From Oscillospiraceae bacterium (GTDB lineage Bacteria; Bacillota; Clostridia; Oscillospirales; CAG-272), in contig SVTL01000006.1 of NCBI GenBank assembly GCA_015063795.1, forward strand, positions 1 to 64,000: a DNA stretch of 64,000 nucleotides, written 5' to 3'. The notes beneath the pieces are model-generated. The model was given only the letters and a program-made list of their open reading frames with translations, searched no databases and was not told where the DNA came from. Positions 50,910-60,322 of this stretch are shown piece after piece. Numbering within the stretch: position 1 is the stretch's first letter; each line of letters starts with the position of its first letter. A program made the position numbers and the translations under genes.

Positions 50910-53240
50910 TTATGCCTGTGAAAGCGATTCGTTTTCGCTTAAAATCGTTTGAATGGCGGTGATGATGTCAAATGCAGTGCAATGGCCGCCATCCTTCAGA
51001 ATGTTGGCCAATGTGAGCAGGTCCATCACATCCTCGCCTCCGCTTTGGTCGTAGTCGAAAAGGCCGAAGGAGGCGGTGGGGATCCGATCGCCGTAGAGAT
51101 CCTGCGTGGGAGAGGTCCAGCCGCTTCGGTTTTCCAGATGGTAGAGCGTAACGTTCTTGCAACCGTCGAATACCAGATAGCCGAATTCGGGCAGATCGCC
51201 GTGGAAATAGACTCCCTTCAGGGTTCGGTTGAAATCGAAGGCCAGATGTGCGATCTTTTCAAGCCCTGCGTGGAAGACGACCTCCTCCAGACACGGAGTC
51301 ATTTCAAAGGCGTATTCGCCGATGGTTTTCGTTTGCGCGGGCAGGATGAACAGCGTGTCCTCCTTCCCGTTGGGATAGCGGATCAGGTGGGAGAGGTCCT
51401 TCGTGTATAAAACGCCGTCGCGGGAAGCATAGACGGGATTGTCGCCATGAACGGTGATGGTTGTCAGCTTCGGGCAGGCATAGATGGCGCTGTAGCCAAG
51501 GCTGATCAGATTCTTCGGCAGATGGATGCTTTCCAGGTCAAAAGCATTGGAGAAAGCACCGCTGTGAATGGTTGTCAGCGAGTCCGGAAGCGAGACAGAC
51601 CTGGCCGAGAGGGCGAAAAAGTTGTACATCCCGATCTCGGTGATCCCCTCCTGAATGTCGATGTGTCGGATCCGATCGCCATGCTCATACCAGGGCGCCT
51701 CCCGCTCGTTATAAGAGGGCATGGCGCCTGTTCCGCGGATGGTCAGCGTACCCTTTTCGTCAATGTCCCAGGAAAGACCGCCGTCGAGCGTACCGCGGAA
51801 GAGAATGGGATCGATGGGCGCGGCCGCGTCGAAGGTTGAAACGGTGTAGGTGGTGCCGTCAAGGGTGAGCGTGTCACCCCAGCCGTTGGCGTCGGAGGCA
51901 TGGTAGACAGCGGTCGTTGACGGCACGCTGTACAGCGCGTTTTCGCCGAAGGCGGGCAGGTCGCCGTAGAAATAGAGGGCTTGGAGCAGCTCGCATCCCT
52001 CCAAAGCGCAGGCGGCGATGTGAGTCACCGTGGCGGGGATGCGGATGACCAGGTCATAGAGGCCCTGCGGCTGGAGGATCAAACGGGTCTTGCCGCTGTC
52101 GTACAAACGGTTTCCCTCCAGCACGAAGGCGGTGTTCCCCTCAGCCAAAACGATCTTTTCAAGCGAATGGGTGGAGATGAAAGCGCCGTCATCCATGTCG
52201 GTCAGCGAGGCGGGGAGCGTCAGCGTTTTGAGATGGGAAGCACCGCGAAAGGCGTTGACAACAAGCGTTTTCACCCCATCGGGAACGGTGTATTCGCGTT
52301 CGGTCTTGCCCGCAGGATAGTGGAGCAGGGTGGTTTTGTCCTTGTCGAAGAGAACGCCGTCCTCCACGGCATACACAGCATTGTCCTCCGACAGCGTGAA
52401 GGCGGTCAGCGCCAGACAGGTGCTGAAGGCATTGGCACCGATCTTGGTCAAAGCGGCGGGCAGAGCAACGGTCTTCAAAGCCAGGCAATTGCTGAAGGCG
52501 TTCTTGCCGATCTGTGTCACGGAGTCGGGCAGCGTGATGCTTGTCAGCGCCTCGCAGCTGCTGAAGGCGTAGTCAGGAACGGTCTCCAGCGAGGCGGGAA
52601 AGTTGATCTCAGTCAGTTTTTTGTAACAGACGGAAAAAGCACTTTCACCCATCTCGCGCAGGGAATTGGGCAGGGAGAGACGCTCCAGCTCATAACAGGA
52701 GGTAAAAGCGCCCGCGCCGATCGTTTGCAGGCCATCGGGCAGAAGAGCCTCCTTCAAACGGATGCAGGTGGCAAAAGCCCTTCTCTCAATGTCGGTCAGC
52801 GAGGCGGGGAAGGAGACGACCGTCAGCCCGTAGCAGTTGTGGAAGGCTTCCTCACCGATGCGTGTGACGGCATCGGGGATGTCAACGCTCGCCAGCTTGG
52901 AGTCGTTTTCAAAGGCACCCATGCCGATTTCGGTGAGCGTGGAGGGCAGAGAGACCGTTGTTAACGCGGACAGATAGGAAAAGGCATAGTCACCGATGCG
53001 CGTGATGCCCTCGCCCACCGACAGGGAGGTGACCGAAGAGTTGTCGGCATACCACGGGGCTTTTGCGATCGAATAATCGGGGATCTCGCCTTGACCGTTC
53101 ACGCTCAGACAGCCGTCGTCGGACAGCGACCAGGAGACGGTGCTGCTGCAGCTTCCCTCGGAGGCGGCAACAGACGGCAGAGCGAAGAGAAGGCAAAGGC
53201 TGATCGTAAAACTCAAAAGCAGGGCGGAGCGAAGCTTCAT
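50910..53240 (-). CDS. Secreted leucine-rich-repeat (BspA-like) protein with dockerin-like C-terminus
   Basis: The 776-residue protein starts with a signal peptide (about 1-27, ending LPSVAAS), then many LRR_5 repeats of the BspA type, seen as SLPSTLTEIGMGAFEND, DIPDAVTRIGEEAFHNC and similar. Two WSLSDDGCL/WDIDEKGTL segments introduce two repeat blocks. The tail contains FDYDQSGGEDVMDLLTLANI (about 727-747), which looks like a single dockerin calcium-binding repeat, and a degenerate second one (CTAFDIITAIQTIL). BspA-like proteins mediate adhesion. The tail suggests docking on a cohesin scaffold. Confidence 0.85.
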   Translation of the reverse strand: MKLRSALLLSFTISLCLLFALPSVAASEGSCSSTVSWSLSDDGCLSVNGQGEIPDYSIAKAPWYADNSSVTSLSVGEGITRIGDYAFSYLSALTTVSLPSTLTEIGMGAFENDSKLASVDIPDAVTRIGEEAFHNCYGLTVVSFPASLTDIERRAFATCIRLKEALLPDGLQTIGAGAFTSCYELERLSLPNSLREMGESAFSVCYKKLTEINFPASLETVPDYAFSSCEALTSITLPDSVTQIGKNAFSNCLALKTVALPAALTKIGANAFSTCLALTAFTLSEDNAVYAVEDGVLFDKDKTTLLHYPAGKTEREYTVPDGVKTLVVNAFRGASHLKTLTLPASLTDMDDGAFISTHSLEKIVLAEGNTAFVLEGNRLYDSGKTRLILQPQGLYDLVIRIPATVTHIAACALEGCELLQALYFYGDLPAFGENALYSVPSTTAVYHASDANGWGDTLTLDGTTYTVSTFDAAAPIDPILFRGTLDGGLSWDIDEKGTLTIRGTGAMPSYNEREAPWYEHGDRIRHIDIQEGITEIGMYNFFALSARSVSLPDSLTTIHSGAFSNAFDLESIHLPKNLISLGYSAIYACPKLTTITVHGDNPVYASRDGVLYTKDLSHLIRYPNGKEDTLFILPAQTKTIGEYAFEMTPCLEEVVFHAGLEKIAHLAFDFNRTLKGVYFHGDLPEFGYLVFDGCKNVTLYHLENRSGWTSPTQDLYGDRIPTASFGLFDYDQSGGEDVMDLLTLANILKDGGHCTAFDIITAIQTILSENESLSQA

Positions 53241-53335
53241 AAAGCAGATACCTCATCAAGCAGACTTTTTCTTTATTGTAACAGACGCGTGTGGATCTGT
53301 CAAGAAAAAGAGAGGAGCAAAAAACGGGGAAACGG

Positions 53336-53364
53336 TTGCTTTTTTCGGCTCAATGGGGTATAAT
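53336..53364 (+). promoter_or_regulatory. Promoter of greA
   Basis: TTGCTT (53336-53341) and TATAAT (53359-53364), 17-base spacer. Confidence 0.72.
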
Positions 53365-53418
53365 GAAGAAGGTGAAAAAACGCGATACATCGGCCCGATG
53401 GGGCAAAGGAGATACATC

Positions 53419-53922
53419 ATGCACAACGAACTGACCGAAATGGACATTCAAAAGATGAAGGAGGAGTATCATTACCGCCTCACCGAGCTGACGCCGAAGC
53501 TGATCGAGAACCTTCAGCACGCGCGGGATCTGGGCGACCTGAGCGAGAACGACGAATACCGTTCCGCCAAACGGGAGCTTGGACACAATTACAGCCGTAT
53601 GCGCTATCTGGACAACATGATCCGCACCGCGGTGGTCATCAAGACCGACTCGGCAGAGGACGTGGTGGGGCTGTTTGACAAGATCACCCTCTTTTACGAG
53701 GAGGACGGAAGCGAGAATGTGATCCGCATCGTCACCACCCTGCGAAACGACGTGCTCAACGGGCTGATCAGCAAGGAGTCTCCCTTTGGCAAGGCGCTTC
53801 TCGGACATAAGGTGGGCGACCGCGTCTGCATCCGTGTCAACGACTCGTACAGCTATTATGTGGTGGTCAAGGGCATCGAAAAGGGCGAGGACGACGGCTC
53901 GCTGGCCATCAATTCCTATTGA
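53419..53922 (+). CDS. greA: GreA/GreB family transcript cleavage factor
   Basis: It rescues backtracked RNA polymerase by inserting a coiled coil into the secondary channel. The 167-residue protein has an N-terminal coiled coil with the acidic tip ARDLGDLSENDEYRSAKREL and a C-terminal FKBP-like domain (RIVTTLRNDVLNGLISKESPFGKALLGHKVGD). Start ATG 53419 is behind AAAGGAG; a longer in-frame N-terminus is not family-like. Slightly divergent from classical GreA, so a Gre paralog is possible. Confidence 0.9.
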   Translation: MHNELTEMDIQKMKEEYHYRLTELTPKLIENLQHARDLGDLSENDEYRSAKRELGHNYSRMRYLDNMIRTAVVIKTDSAEDVVGLFDKITLFYEEDGSENVIRIVTTLRNDVLNGLISKESPFGKALLGHKVGDRVCIRVNDSYSYYVVVKGIEKGEDDGSLAINSY

Positions 53923-53959
53923 GTTTGCCGCTTTTCCGTCGATTCATCGAAAAAAAGAC

Positions 53960-53999
53960 AAAGGCTCTGTCCCTTCCTGCTTGGGGCAAAGCCTTTTTT
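53960..53999. terminator. Bidirectional terminator
   Basis: AAAGGCT...TGTCCC pairs with GGGGCA...AGCCTTT, followed by TTTT. It separates greA and the convergent anti-sigma gene. Confidence 0.75.
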
Positions 54000-54006
54000 G
54001 TTTGTC

Positions 54007-54819
54007 TTATTCGGCAATGGCGGCGGACGGATCGAAGGCGGCGGATGTGGAAAATGCAGGCGACGTGAGGACAGGAAATGCGTCAGTCGGTGCTTCGGAC
54101 GGTGTGGCGGGCGATAGTTCCGGTGATGCATCGGACTGGTATCCCGCGGTCGTGAAGACGACGATGCCTTCTTCGGTTACGGCTTCGCCTGTGTAAACGG
54201 AGGTGGTGATCATGCCCTCGGGGATTTCTCTCACATCTCCGCCGTCAGCGGGGATGAAATAGCCTGCGATCGATTCGATCCAGACCGCATCGGCATCGGG
54301 ATTGAGAAGCGTGTAAAAATGCGTTGTTGTGACAGCCTCCCCCGCATCGAGAAATTTCAGAGCAACGGCCGCCTCGCTTGGCACATCGGTGATCTCGTAC
54401 ACCTCGGCGCGAAGCGTCTCCTGCGAAAGCGATTCTCCCTCGCGGTTCTGCCAGCCCGCTGTCACAGACACCTCGCGGAGCTTGCTTCCCACCTTTTCTT
54501 TTTCGACCACTTTCCCGCCCACGTAGGAGGCGAAAGAAAGGTCGTTCACGCGGTATACATACGTTTCGGAAAAAGCCAATTCCGTATCGCCCGAGAGAGG
54601 ATCATCGGAAGAATCTGTTTCGGGCGAAAGAACGGGCGGCTGACTCTGCCCCTTCAGCAGGGGGAGAGCAAAAACAGCGGTCATAGCCAGCACCAAAACG
54701 GCGGCAACGGCCAGCCATTGGATGCGCGGCGCTTTCCGTGAGGAGAGAATGCCCTCCGCCTCCGCGATGTAGCGCTCATCCATGTTTCCCAGACAGTCGT
54801 ACAGTGTTTCTTTTTTCAT
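54007..54819 (-). CDS. Putative anti-sigma factor, single-pass membrane protein
   Basis: The 270-residue protein has a cytoplasmic N-terminal segment (YDCLGNMDERYIAEAEGIL), one membrane helix at about residues 34-54 (WLAVAAVLVLAMTAVFALPLL) and an extracellular domain with no clear family. Its ATG overlaps the stop of the sigma factor gene by four bases, the usual arrangement of an ECF sigma factor and its membrane anti-sigma partner. The Pro/Ser/Ala-rich C-terminus may be unstructured. Confidence 0.8.
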   Translation of the reverse strand: MKKETLYDCLGNMDERYIAEAEGILSSRKAPRIQWLAVAAVLVLAMTAVFALPLLKGQSQPPVLSPETDSSDDPLSGDTELAFSETYVYRVNDLSFASYVGGKVVEKEKVGSKLREVSVTAGWQNREGESLSQETLRAEVYEITDVPSEAAVALKFLDAGEAVTTTHFYTLLNPDADAVWIESIAGYFIPADGGDVREIPEGMITTSVYTGEAVTEEGIVVFTTAGYQSDASPELSPATPSEAPTDAFPVLTSPAFSTSAAFDPSAAIAE

Positions 54820-55376
54820 CGATTCAATCCCCTTTCTTCCAAATGCTTTTTCAGCTTTTGCCTTGTGCGCTTGAGCAACATGGTCACCGCTCCAACGCTG
54901 AGCCCGAAGCGGTCGGCAATGTCCGCAATGCTGTCGGTGTGCCAGTACCGCCGGACAAAGATCATCCGCTTCCTCGGCGGCAGAGAGTCCAAAAAGCCGT
55001 TGATGGCTTCCGAAAGCGCCTGCGCTTCCAAGGCTTCTTCCACGCCCTCTGTGTCAGACACCACCTCGGCCAGCTCGTCCAGCGCCAGAGGAAGCTCTCC
55101 GCCTCCCCGTTTGTCGGCGCGGCTGCGCTTATACCTTGTGAAGGCGGTGTTCCGCACGATCTTCCCCAAAAAGGTGGACAGACGGGCGGGACGGTTGGGC
55201 GGAATGGTGTTCCACAGCTTCAGATAAGCGTCGCACACGCACTCCTCGGCGTCCTCGCGGCTGCCCAGAATGTTGGAGGCAATGGACATGCAATACCCTC
55301 CGTAGGTTTCTATGACCGAGGGAATGGCCTGCTCGTCCCGATCGAACAGCAGCTGAACGATCCTGTTGTCATCCAT
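54816..55376 (-). CDS. ECF-type RNA polymerase sigma factor
   Basis: The 186-residue protein has sigma region 2 (QAIPSVIETYGGYCMSIASN, DAEECVCDAYLKLWNTIP) and region 4 (LPPRKRMIFVRRYWHTDSIA, DRFGLSVGAVTMLLKRTRQK), with nothing in place of region 3. It is encoded upstream of, and overlapping, its presumed anti-sigma factor. ATG 55376 is taken as start; an in-frame GTG (55388) is an alternative. The signal it responds to is unknown. Confidence 0.93.
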   Translation of the reverse strand: MDDNRIVQLLFDRDEQAIPSVIETYGGYCMSIASNILGSREDAEECVCDAYLKLWNTIPPNRPARLSTFLGKIVRNTAFTRYKRSRADKRGGGELPLALDELAEVVSDTEGVEEALEAQALSEAINGFLDSLPPRKRMIFVRRYWHTDSIADIADRFGLSVGAVTMLLKRTRQKLKKHLEERGLNR

Positions 55377-55462
55377 GTTGGCATTCACATCCTTTCGAAA
55401 ATTGTGTTCACCCCTATACACGCCTTTTGACGGAAAAGATAACGCATCGGTGGCAAAAATGT

Positions 55463-55494
55463 AAAAAAAACAGGAGCACCGTTGGATGCTCCTG
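55463..55494 (-). terminator. Terminator of Gfo/Idh/MocA copy 3
   Basis: CAGGAGCA pairs with TGCTCCTG; the minus-strand side is followed by eight T. Confidence 0.85.
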
Positions 55495-55520
55495 CTTGAA
55501 AAAACACAAATCGGGATCGA

Positions 55521-56759
55521 TCAGACCCAACCGAGACCCTTGTAATCGGTCTTTTCCCAAACGGCCTTGGCCGCTGCGAGCGCTTCTGCGCTGGGCTCCC
55601 AACCGGTAACGGTGATGGGGGGCTGGGTTGCGGGATCGATGTTCTCCTTGCGGATGGGGTTCCAGGTATCGTTTTCGTACTTCTTTCTCTCGTCCTCGTT
55701 CTTGAAGTCCGGGATCTCGAAGGGAATGTTGCCGTTGACGATGCTTCTCCAGGCCTGGATACCGACCGTGGACATGGCCACGCCGCGGTAAACATCCAGA
55801 TAGGGCTGAACGTTGTCATGGATGGCCTTGGTGAAGTAATACATCACCCAGAAGTCGCCACCGCCGTGAGTAGCCTTGCTGGCGAGGTCGCCGTGCTCCG
55901 GCCAATCGGGGAGGTAAGCGCGCTGCTTGACCTGACCGTTGCGGTCGTGGTCGTCGTGCCAGACGAAGAGGTCGCCGGTGCGGCGCTCGATCTCGCAGGC
56001 ACCGTGGGTGCAGAGCAGACGGTAGTTACGGGTGTCGGGACGGATACCGCCCTGAAGCGTTCTGAAGATGGCGCCGTTGTCCATCTCGCAGACGACGATA
56101 CCGCCGTTATCGCTCTTCTTGATCTGATCCTTGCGGTAGGCGGGATCGATCTTACAGGTGAAGCCGGTAACTCTCTTGGGCATGGTGTTGGTCATGAACA
56201 TCAGAGGCGCAAGAGCGTGGGTTCCGTAGTAGGTGGGGGGAATGCAGTTTCTCCAGTGGTAGATACCGGGAGAAATGGAGTAAGAAGAGGTATCCTTCAT
56301 GGTATGTACATATTCGCCCTCTGCGAACATGACCTCACCCAGCTCGCCTGCCTGATACAGTCTCTGCATCTCCCAGCGCTGGCGGGTGTAAGGATAGTTC
56401 TCGGCGATCATATAGATCTTGCCGGTCTCTTCCACGGTGCGGCAAAGCTCAACGCCTTCGGCGATGGTGGCATTGCAGATGCACTCGCTGAGCACGTGCT
56501 TGCCGGCCTTCAGAGCCTTGATGGCGAAGGGGGCGTGCTCATCAAAATAGTTGGCGAGAATGACAGCGTCGATGTCACTCTTCAGCATTTCCTCGTAGTC
56601 GGTGAAGGTCAGAACGTCAGGATACTGCTCCTTGATCTTGTCCAGCTTTTCCTGACGGCGGTCACAGACAGCATAGAAGACGGCGTCCATGAATTCCGGG
56701 ATCTTCATGAAGGTCTTACCGCGTCCGGTACCGACGATACCAATTTTAATTGTAGCCAT
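55521..56759 (-). CDS. Gfo/Idh/MocA family oxidoreductase, copy 3
   Basis: This 412-residue protein is related to the tandem pair at 31-33.7 kb but more distant. It has the dinucleotide fold IKIGIVGTGRGKTF and the same SEC replacement of the EKP motif (Glu92-Cys93 in HVLSECICN). ENYPYTRQRWEMQRLYQ and THGGGDFWVMYYFTKAI are shared with the other copies. It has its own consensus promoter and terminator. A sugar- or cyclitol-related substrate is inferred from the family. Confidence 0.88.
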   Translation of the reverse strand: MATIKIGIVGTGRGKTFMKIPEFMDAVFYAVCDRRQEKLDKIKEQYPDVLTFTDYEEMLKSDIDAVILANYFDEHAPFAIKALKAGKHVLSECICNATIAEGVELCRTVEETGKIYMIAENYPYTRQRWEMQRLYQAGELGEVMFAEGEYVHTMKDTSSYSISPGIYHWRNCIPPTYYGTHALAPLMFMTNTMPKRVTGFTCKIDPAYRKDQIKKSDNGGIVVCEMDNGAIFRTLQGGIRPDTRNYRLLCTHGACEIERRTGDLFVWHDDHDRNGQVKQRAYLPDWPEHGDLASKATHGGGDFWVMYYFTKAIHDNVQPYLDVYRGVAMSTVGIQAWRSIVNGNIPFEIPDFKNEDERKKYENDTWNPIRKENIDPATQPPITVTGWEPSAEALAAAKAVWEKTDYKGLGWV

Positions 56760-56796
56760 GGTTCTCTCCCTTTCTTTATAAAAAAGTTACACCCTT

Positions 56797-56825
56797 ATTA
56801 TAATGCGGTTGCAAAACGATGTCAA
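56797..56825 (-). promoter_or_regulatory. Promoter of Gfo/Idh/MocA copy 3
   Basis: On the minus strand TTGACA (56825-56820) and TATAAT (56802-56797), 17-base spacer, both perfect. Confidence 0.88.
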
Positions 56826-56852
56826 GAGAAATGAAGAAAAAACGGGTTTCTC

Positions 56853-57287
56853 TTAACCGTTTATTAACATTTCCAGATTCTGAGCCGCGATTCGCACGCA
56901 GTAAGTGCAGGGGCTTTCGGGGGTGTGAGGAGCGGCACCGTTTGCGCGGGCGACCAGGATCTCGCGGCAGACGGTGGAGGTCTCCTCCTCGGCGAACTTG
57001 GCGGCCAGCGCCTTGACCTTTTCATAGAGCGCGGGCTTCACGCCGTCCTTGCCGGTGTCGGAAAAGCCGCCCAGCGAGCCCAGCGCCATAAAGGAGCCGG
57101 TGAGGGCGCCGCAGGTCTCACGCATGCCGCCGATGCCGCCGCCAAAGGGGGAAGCCAGCTTGGCCGCATCCTCCACGCTCATGCCCATATCCTCGGCAAA
57201 GGACATGAAAACGGCCTGCGCGCAGTTGTAGCCTGTAAGAAAGTAAGCAACGGCCTTATCGCCGCGCTGTTTGACAGATTCACTCAT
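56853..57287 (-). CDS. C_GCAxxG_C_C family probable redox protein
   Basis: The 144-residue protein has the spaced cysteines of this family: YNCAQAVF near residue 21, the ETCGALTGSFMALG motif, STVCREIL and SPCTYCVRIA. The glycine-rich FGGGIGGMRE precedes the second motif. Members are thought to be redox-active or metal-binding; function is not established. Start ATG 57287 behind AAAGGAG. Single gene, without obvious partner. Confidence 0.85.
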   Translation of the reverse strand: MSESVKQRGDKAVAYFLTGYNCAQAVFMSFAEDMGMSVEDAAKLASPFGGGIGGMRETCGALTGSFMALGSLGGFSDTGKDGVKPALYEKVKALAAKFAEEETSTVCREILVARANGAAPHTPESPCTYCVRIAAQNLEMLING

Positions 57288-57325
57288 GGTTTTTCTCCTT
57301 TTGAAGTCGTTTTGGAAGAAAAAGA

Positions 57326-57350
57326 ACTGCCGCACGGTGGGTACGGCAGT
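57326..57350 (-). terminator. Terminator of the ylxM-ffh-rpsP-khpA-foldase operon
   Basis: ACTGCC (57326-57331) pairs with GGCAGT (57345-57350), followed on the minus strand by TTCTTTTTCTT. Confidence 0.7.
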
Positions 57351-57363
57351 CCGATTCGTTTGT

Positions 57364-58365
57364 TTAGCCGATCTGGTCCAGGACCAGCTGGCAGGCGTAG
57401 CGAACCGCGATGGTGTTCTCTACATATTCCTTGCCGTAATAGCTTTCATAGGTTTCCAGGTATTCGCCGAACAGCTCTTCAGCCATCGTGTCATAGATCT
57501 CACCGGTCACCGTCTTGCCCTCCTGCTGAAGGACATAGTAGATGGTCATCTTCTGCTGGACGCCGGTTGCGGCCTCCTGAGCGACGGTCTTGAGGAAGGT
57601 GTTCAGATCCTGCTGGTAGGACGCATAGATGTAGTCCTCCAGGGTCTGGCCGTTGTTGAGAGCCATCACCTTGTAGTTGTTAACATAGGTCTCGTATTCC
57701 TTGCGGATCTCCTTCTCGGGCTTGACCTTGAAGGATGCCAGCTCATACAGCTTTTCCTGAACGGCAGCCAGCTTTTCTTCCTTCAGAAGATACTCGGTGT
57801 ATTCGGCAACGGTGGTGTACTGACCGCCGGAGATCTCGTTGGCGATCTCGTCGGTGAATTCACCGGCGGTGGTGGTGGAGATCTTGTGAACGGTCACGTC
57901 GAAATCAACGGCGCGGCCGGCCAGTTCGGTGGCATGGTAGTCGGAGGGGAAGGTGAGGTGCAGGGTCTTGGTCTCGCCCTTCTTCATGCCGATGATGCCG
58001 TCCTCGAAGCCCTCGATCATCGTGTCGGAGCCGAGCACAAGGTCGGATTCCTCATCGTTGCTGATGCCTTCGGGGGAGCTGTTGTCATCCAGCATCTTGC
58101 CGGCGTAGGTGATGCTGACCGTGTCGCCGTCGGCGGCAGCGCGATCGTCGGTCACCTCGGTGGTGGTGGAGTACTCGCTCTTGATGTCTTCGATGGCGGT
58201 GTCCACGTTGGACTGGACCGCATCCATGTCAAGTTGAATGGTCTTGTAATCGCTGCTGAAGGTGATGTATTCGCTCAGATCGTAGTTGTAGGGCTGATTG
58301 GAGCAGCCGGCAAACAGAGCGAGCAGGACGAGAGCAGCGATCGAGAACAGAAGTTTTCTCTTCAT
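57364..58365 (-). CDS. FKBP-type peptidyl-prolyl isomerase lipoprotein (trigger factor-like)
   Basis: The 333-residue protein has a lipoprotein signal (lipobox LFAGC, Cys21), an FKBP-like domain (DDRAAADGDTVSITYAGKM, GFEDGIIGMKKGETKTLHLTFP and AVDFDVTVHKI) and a trigger-factor-like helical C-terminal part with YETYVNNYKVMALNNGQTLEDY. This is an exported foldase resembling an extracellular trigger factor. It follows khpA by about 30 bases in the place where rimM-trmD usually sit. Start ATG 58365 behind AAGGAG. Confidence 0.87.
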   Translation of the reverse strand: MKRKLLFSIAALVLLALFAGCSNQPYNYDLSEYITFSSDYKTIQLDMDAVQSNVDTAIEDIKSEYSTTTEVTDDRAAADGDTVSITYAGKMLDDNSSPEGISNDEESDLVLGSDTMIEGFEDGIIGMKKGETKTLHLTFPSDYHATELAGRAVDFDVTVHKISTTTAGEFTDEIANEISGGQYTTVAEYTEYLLKEEKLAAVQEKLYELASFKVKPEKEIRKEYETYVNNYKVMALNNGQTLEDYIYASYQQDLNTFLKTVAQEAATGVQQKMTIYYVLQQEGKTVTGEIYDTMAEELFGEYLETYESYYGKEYVENTIAVRYACQLVLDQIG

Positions 58366-58396
58366 CGTGTTGGACTCCTTTTTCGATAAGATCGGG

Positions 58397-58630
58397 TCAG
58401 CGGATTTCAACAATGACCCGTTTGCCGTCGGCATTGGCGGCGGCCTTCATGACCGCACGGATGGCCTTGGCGATGCGGCCGTGGCGACCGATGACCTTAC
58501 CCATATCGCCGGGGGCGACATGCAGCTCCAAAAGGACATTGCTGCCCTCTTCGCTTTCGAGGACAGTGACCTCGTCGGGATTGTCAACGATGGCTTTGGC
58601 GATGTCCGAAAGGATTTTTTTCAGTTCCAT
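58397..58630 (-). CDS. khpA: KH domain RNA-binding protein
   Basis: The 77-residue protein is a single KH domain with the GxxG loop in VIGRHGRIAKAIRAV. KhpA pairs with KhpB and binds RNAs that affect cell length and division in Gram-positive bacteria. It lies 20 bases after rpsP, its usual neighbour. Start ATG 58630 with AAAGGA. Confidence 0.95.
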   Translation of the reverse strand: MELKKILSDIAKAIVDNPDEVTVLESEEGSNVLLELHVAPGDMGKVIGRHGRIAKAIRAVMKAAANADGKRVIVEIR

Positions 58631-58650
58631 TCGATCGGTCCTTTCGGGGG

Positions 58651-58899
58651 TTAGGCCTGGATGACGCCGCTCTTCTTGAGCAGAGCTCTGACGGTTTCGG
58701 TGGGCTGTGCGCCGTTCTTCAGCCAGGCGGCTGCCTTTTCGCCGTCGATGTTGATCTGTGCGGGATCGGTCAGGGGATTGTAGGTGCCGATCTCTTCGAT
58801 GAAGCGGCCGTCACGGGGATAACGGGAATCCGCAACAACAACGCGATAGTAGGGCATCTTCTTGGCGCCCATTCTTCTGAGTCTGATTTTAACTGCCAT
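58651..58899 (-). CDS. rpsP: 30S ribosomal protein S16
   Basis: The 82-residue protein begins [22 protein letters not shown] and has [10 protein letters not shown], both diagnostic. It assembles into the 30S body. Start ATG 58899. It is in the conserved order ylxM, ffh, rpsP, khpA. Confidence 0.98.
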   Translation of the reverse strand: MAVKIRLRRMGAKKMPYYRVVVADSRYPRDGRFIEEIGTYNPLTDPAQINIDGEKAAAWLKNGAQPTETVRALLKKSGVIQA

Positions 58900-58942
58900 G
58901 GTAAAGTTCCTCCAAAAATGTAAAAAATTTAATTTATATATT

Positions 58943-60322
58943 TTATTTTTTTCTCTTGTTCTTTTTCTTCGCGTTCTTCCGCATGACCTTGCCTGCGGAG
59001 TTGAGGCGGATGCCGCCCAGACCGTCGAATTTGCCGCTGGCAAACTGCTTCATCATCTTGTTGGTCTGCTCATACTGCTTCAGCAGGCGGTTGACGCTTT
59101 CGATGGTGGATCCGCTTCCCGCGGCGATACGCTTTTTGCGGGAGGGGTTGATGATGTCGGGCGTTTCTCTTTCCTGGGGTGTCATGGAGAGGATGATGGC
59201 CTCGGTGCGGTCGATGATCTTTTCATCGAAGTTGGCGTCCTTGAGAGCGTCTGCCTTCATACCGGGGATCATGGCGGCCAGCTGCTCAAGAGAGCCCATG
59301 TTTTTGATCTGCTTGAACTGGTCAAGGAAGTCTTCTAACGTAAAGCGGCTCTGACGGATCTTTTCCTCCAGCTCCGCCGCCTTCTTCTCGTCGTAAGCCT
59401 GCTCGGCCTTTTCGATGAGGGAGAGAACGTCGCCCATGCCCAGGATACGGGAGGCCATACGGTCGGGGTGGAAGGGCTCGAGCGCGTCCAGCTTTTCACC
59501 TACGCCGATGAACTTGATGGGCTTACCCGTCACATGGCGGACCGAAAGAGCCGCGCCGCCTCGGGTATCGCCGTCCATTTTGGTGAGGATGACGCCGGTG
59601 ATGTCCAAAAGCTCGTTGAACTGCTTGGCCACATTGACTGCATCCTGACCGGTCATGGCATCCACCACCAGCAGGATCTCGGTGGGGTTCAGAAGGGCCT
59701 TCAGGTCCTCCAGCTCCTTCATCATCGCCTCGTCCACGTGCAGACGGCCGGCGGTATCGATGAAGATCAGATCGTTTCCGTTTTTACCTGCGAAGGCGAG
59801 AGCCTCTTTTGCGATTTTGAGAACGTCGGTGCAGCCTTCGATGGCAAACACCGGCACGCCCACCTGCTCGCCCACCACCTGCAGCTGCTTGACAGCGGCG
59901 GGACGGTACACGTCGCAGGCCACCAGCAGAGGACGCTTGCCCTGCTTTTTCAAGTGAAGCGCCAGCTTGGCGGTGTGGGTGGTTTTACCCGCGCCCTGCA
60001 GACCGGTCATCATCACGATCGTGGGGGGCTTGGGGGAGATGGTGATCTTGGTGTTGGTGCCGCCCATCAGCTCGGTCAGCTCTTCGTTGACGATCTTGAC
60101 GATCTGCTGAGCGGGCATCAGGCTTTCCAGCACCTCGGTGCCGACAGCGCGCTCGGTGACCTTGTTCACAAAGTCCTTGACCACCTTGAAGTTGACGTCA
60201 GCCTCAAGCAGCGCCAGCTTGATCTCGCGCATACCCTCGCGGACATCACTCTCGGTCAGCTTGCCCTTGCTTTTGAACTTCTTGAAGGCGTTGTTCATTT
60301 TATCAACTAAATTCTGGAACAC
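58943..60322 (-). CDS. ffh: Signal recognition particle protein Ffh
   Basis: This SRP54 GTPase binds signal peptides and the SRP RNA and targets ribosomes to the membrane. The 459-residue protein has an N domain, a G domain with [40 protein letters not shown] and [11 protein letters not shown], and a methionine-rich M domain ending in a basic tail ([11 protein letters not shown]). The start is GTG 60322, directly after the ylxM stop and eight bases after AGGAGG within ylxM. Confidence 0.98.
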   Translation of the reverse strand: MFQNLVDKMNNAFKKFKSKGKLTESDVREGMREIKLALLEADVNFKVVKDFVNKVTERAVGTEVLESLMPAQQIVKIVNEELTELMGGTNTKITISPKPPTIVMMTGLQGAGKTTHTAKLALHLKKQGKRPLLVACDVYRPAAVKQLQVVGEQVGVPVFAIEGCTDVLKIAKEALAFAGKNGNDLIFIDTAGRLHVDEAMMKELEDLKALLNPTEILLVVDAMTGQDAVNVAKQFNELLDITGVILTKMDGDTRGGAALSVRHVTGKPIKFIGVGEKLDALEPFHPDRMASRILGMGDVLSLIEKAEQAYDEKKAAELEEKIRQSRFTLEDFLDQFKQIKNMGSLEQLAAMIPGMKADALKDANFDEKIIDRTEAIILSMTPQERETPDIINPSRKKRIAAGSGSTIESVNRLLKQYEQTNKMMKQFASGKFDGLGGIRLNSAGKVMRKNAKKKNKRKK

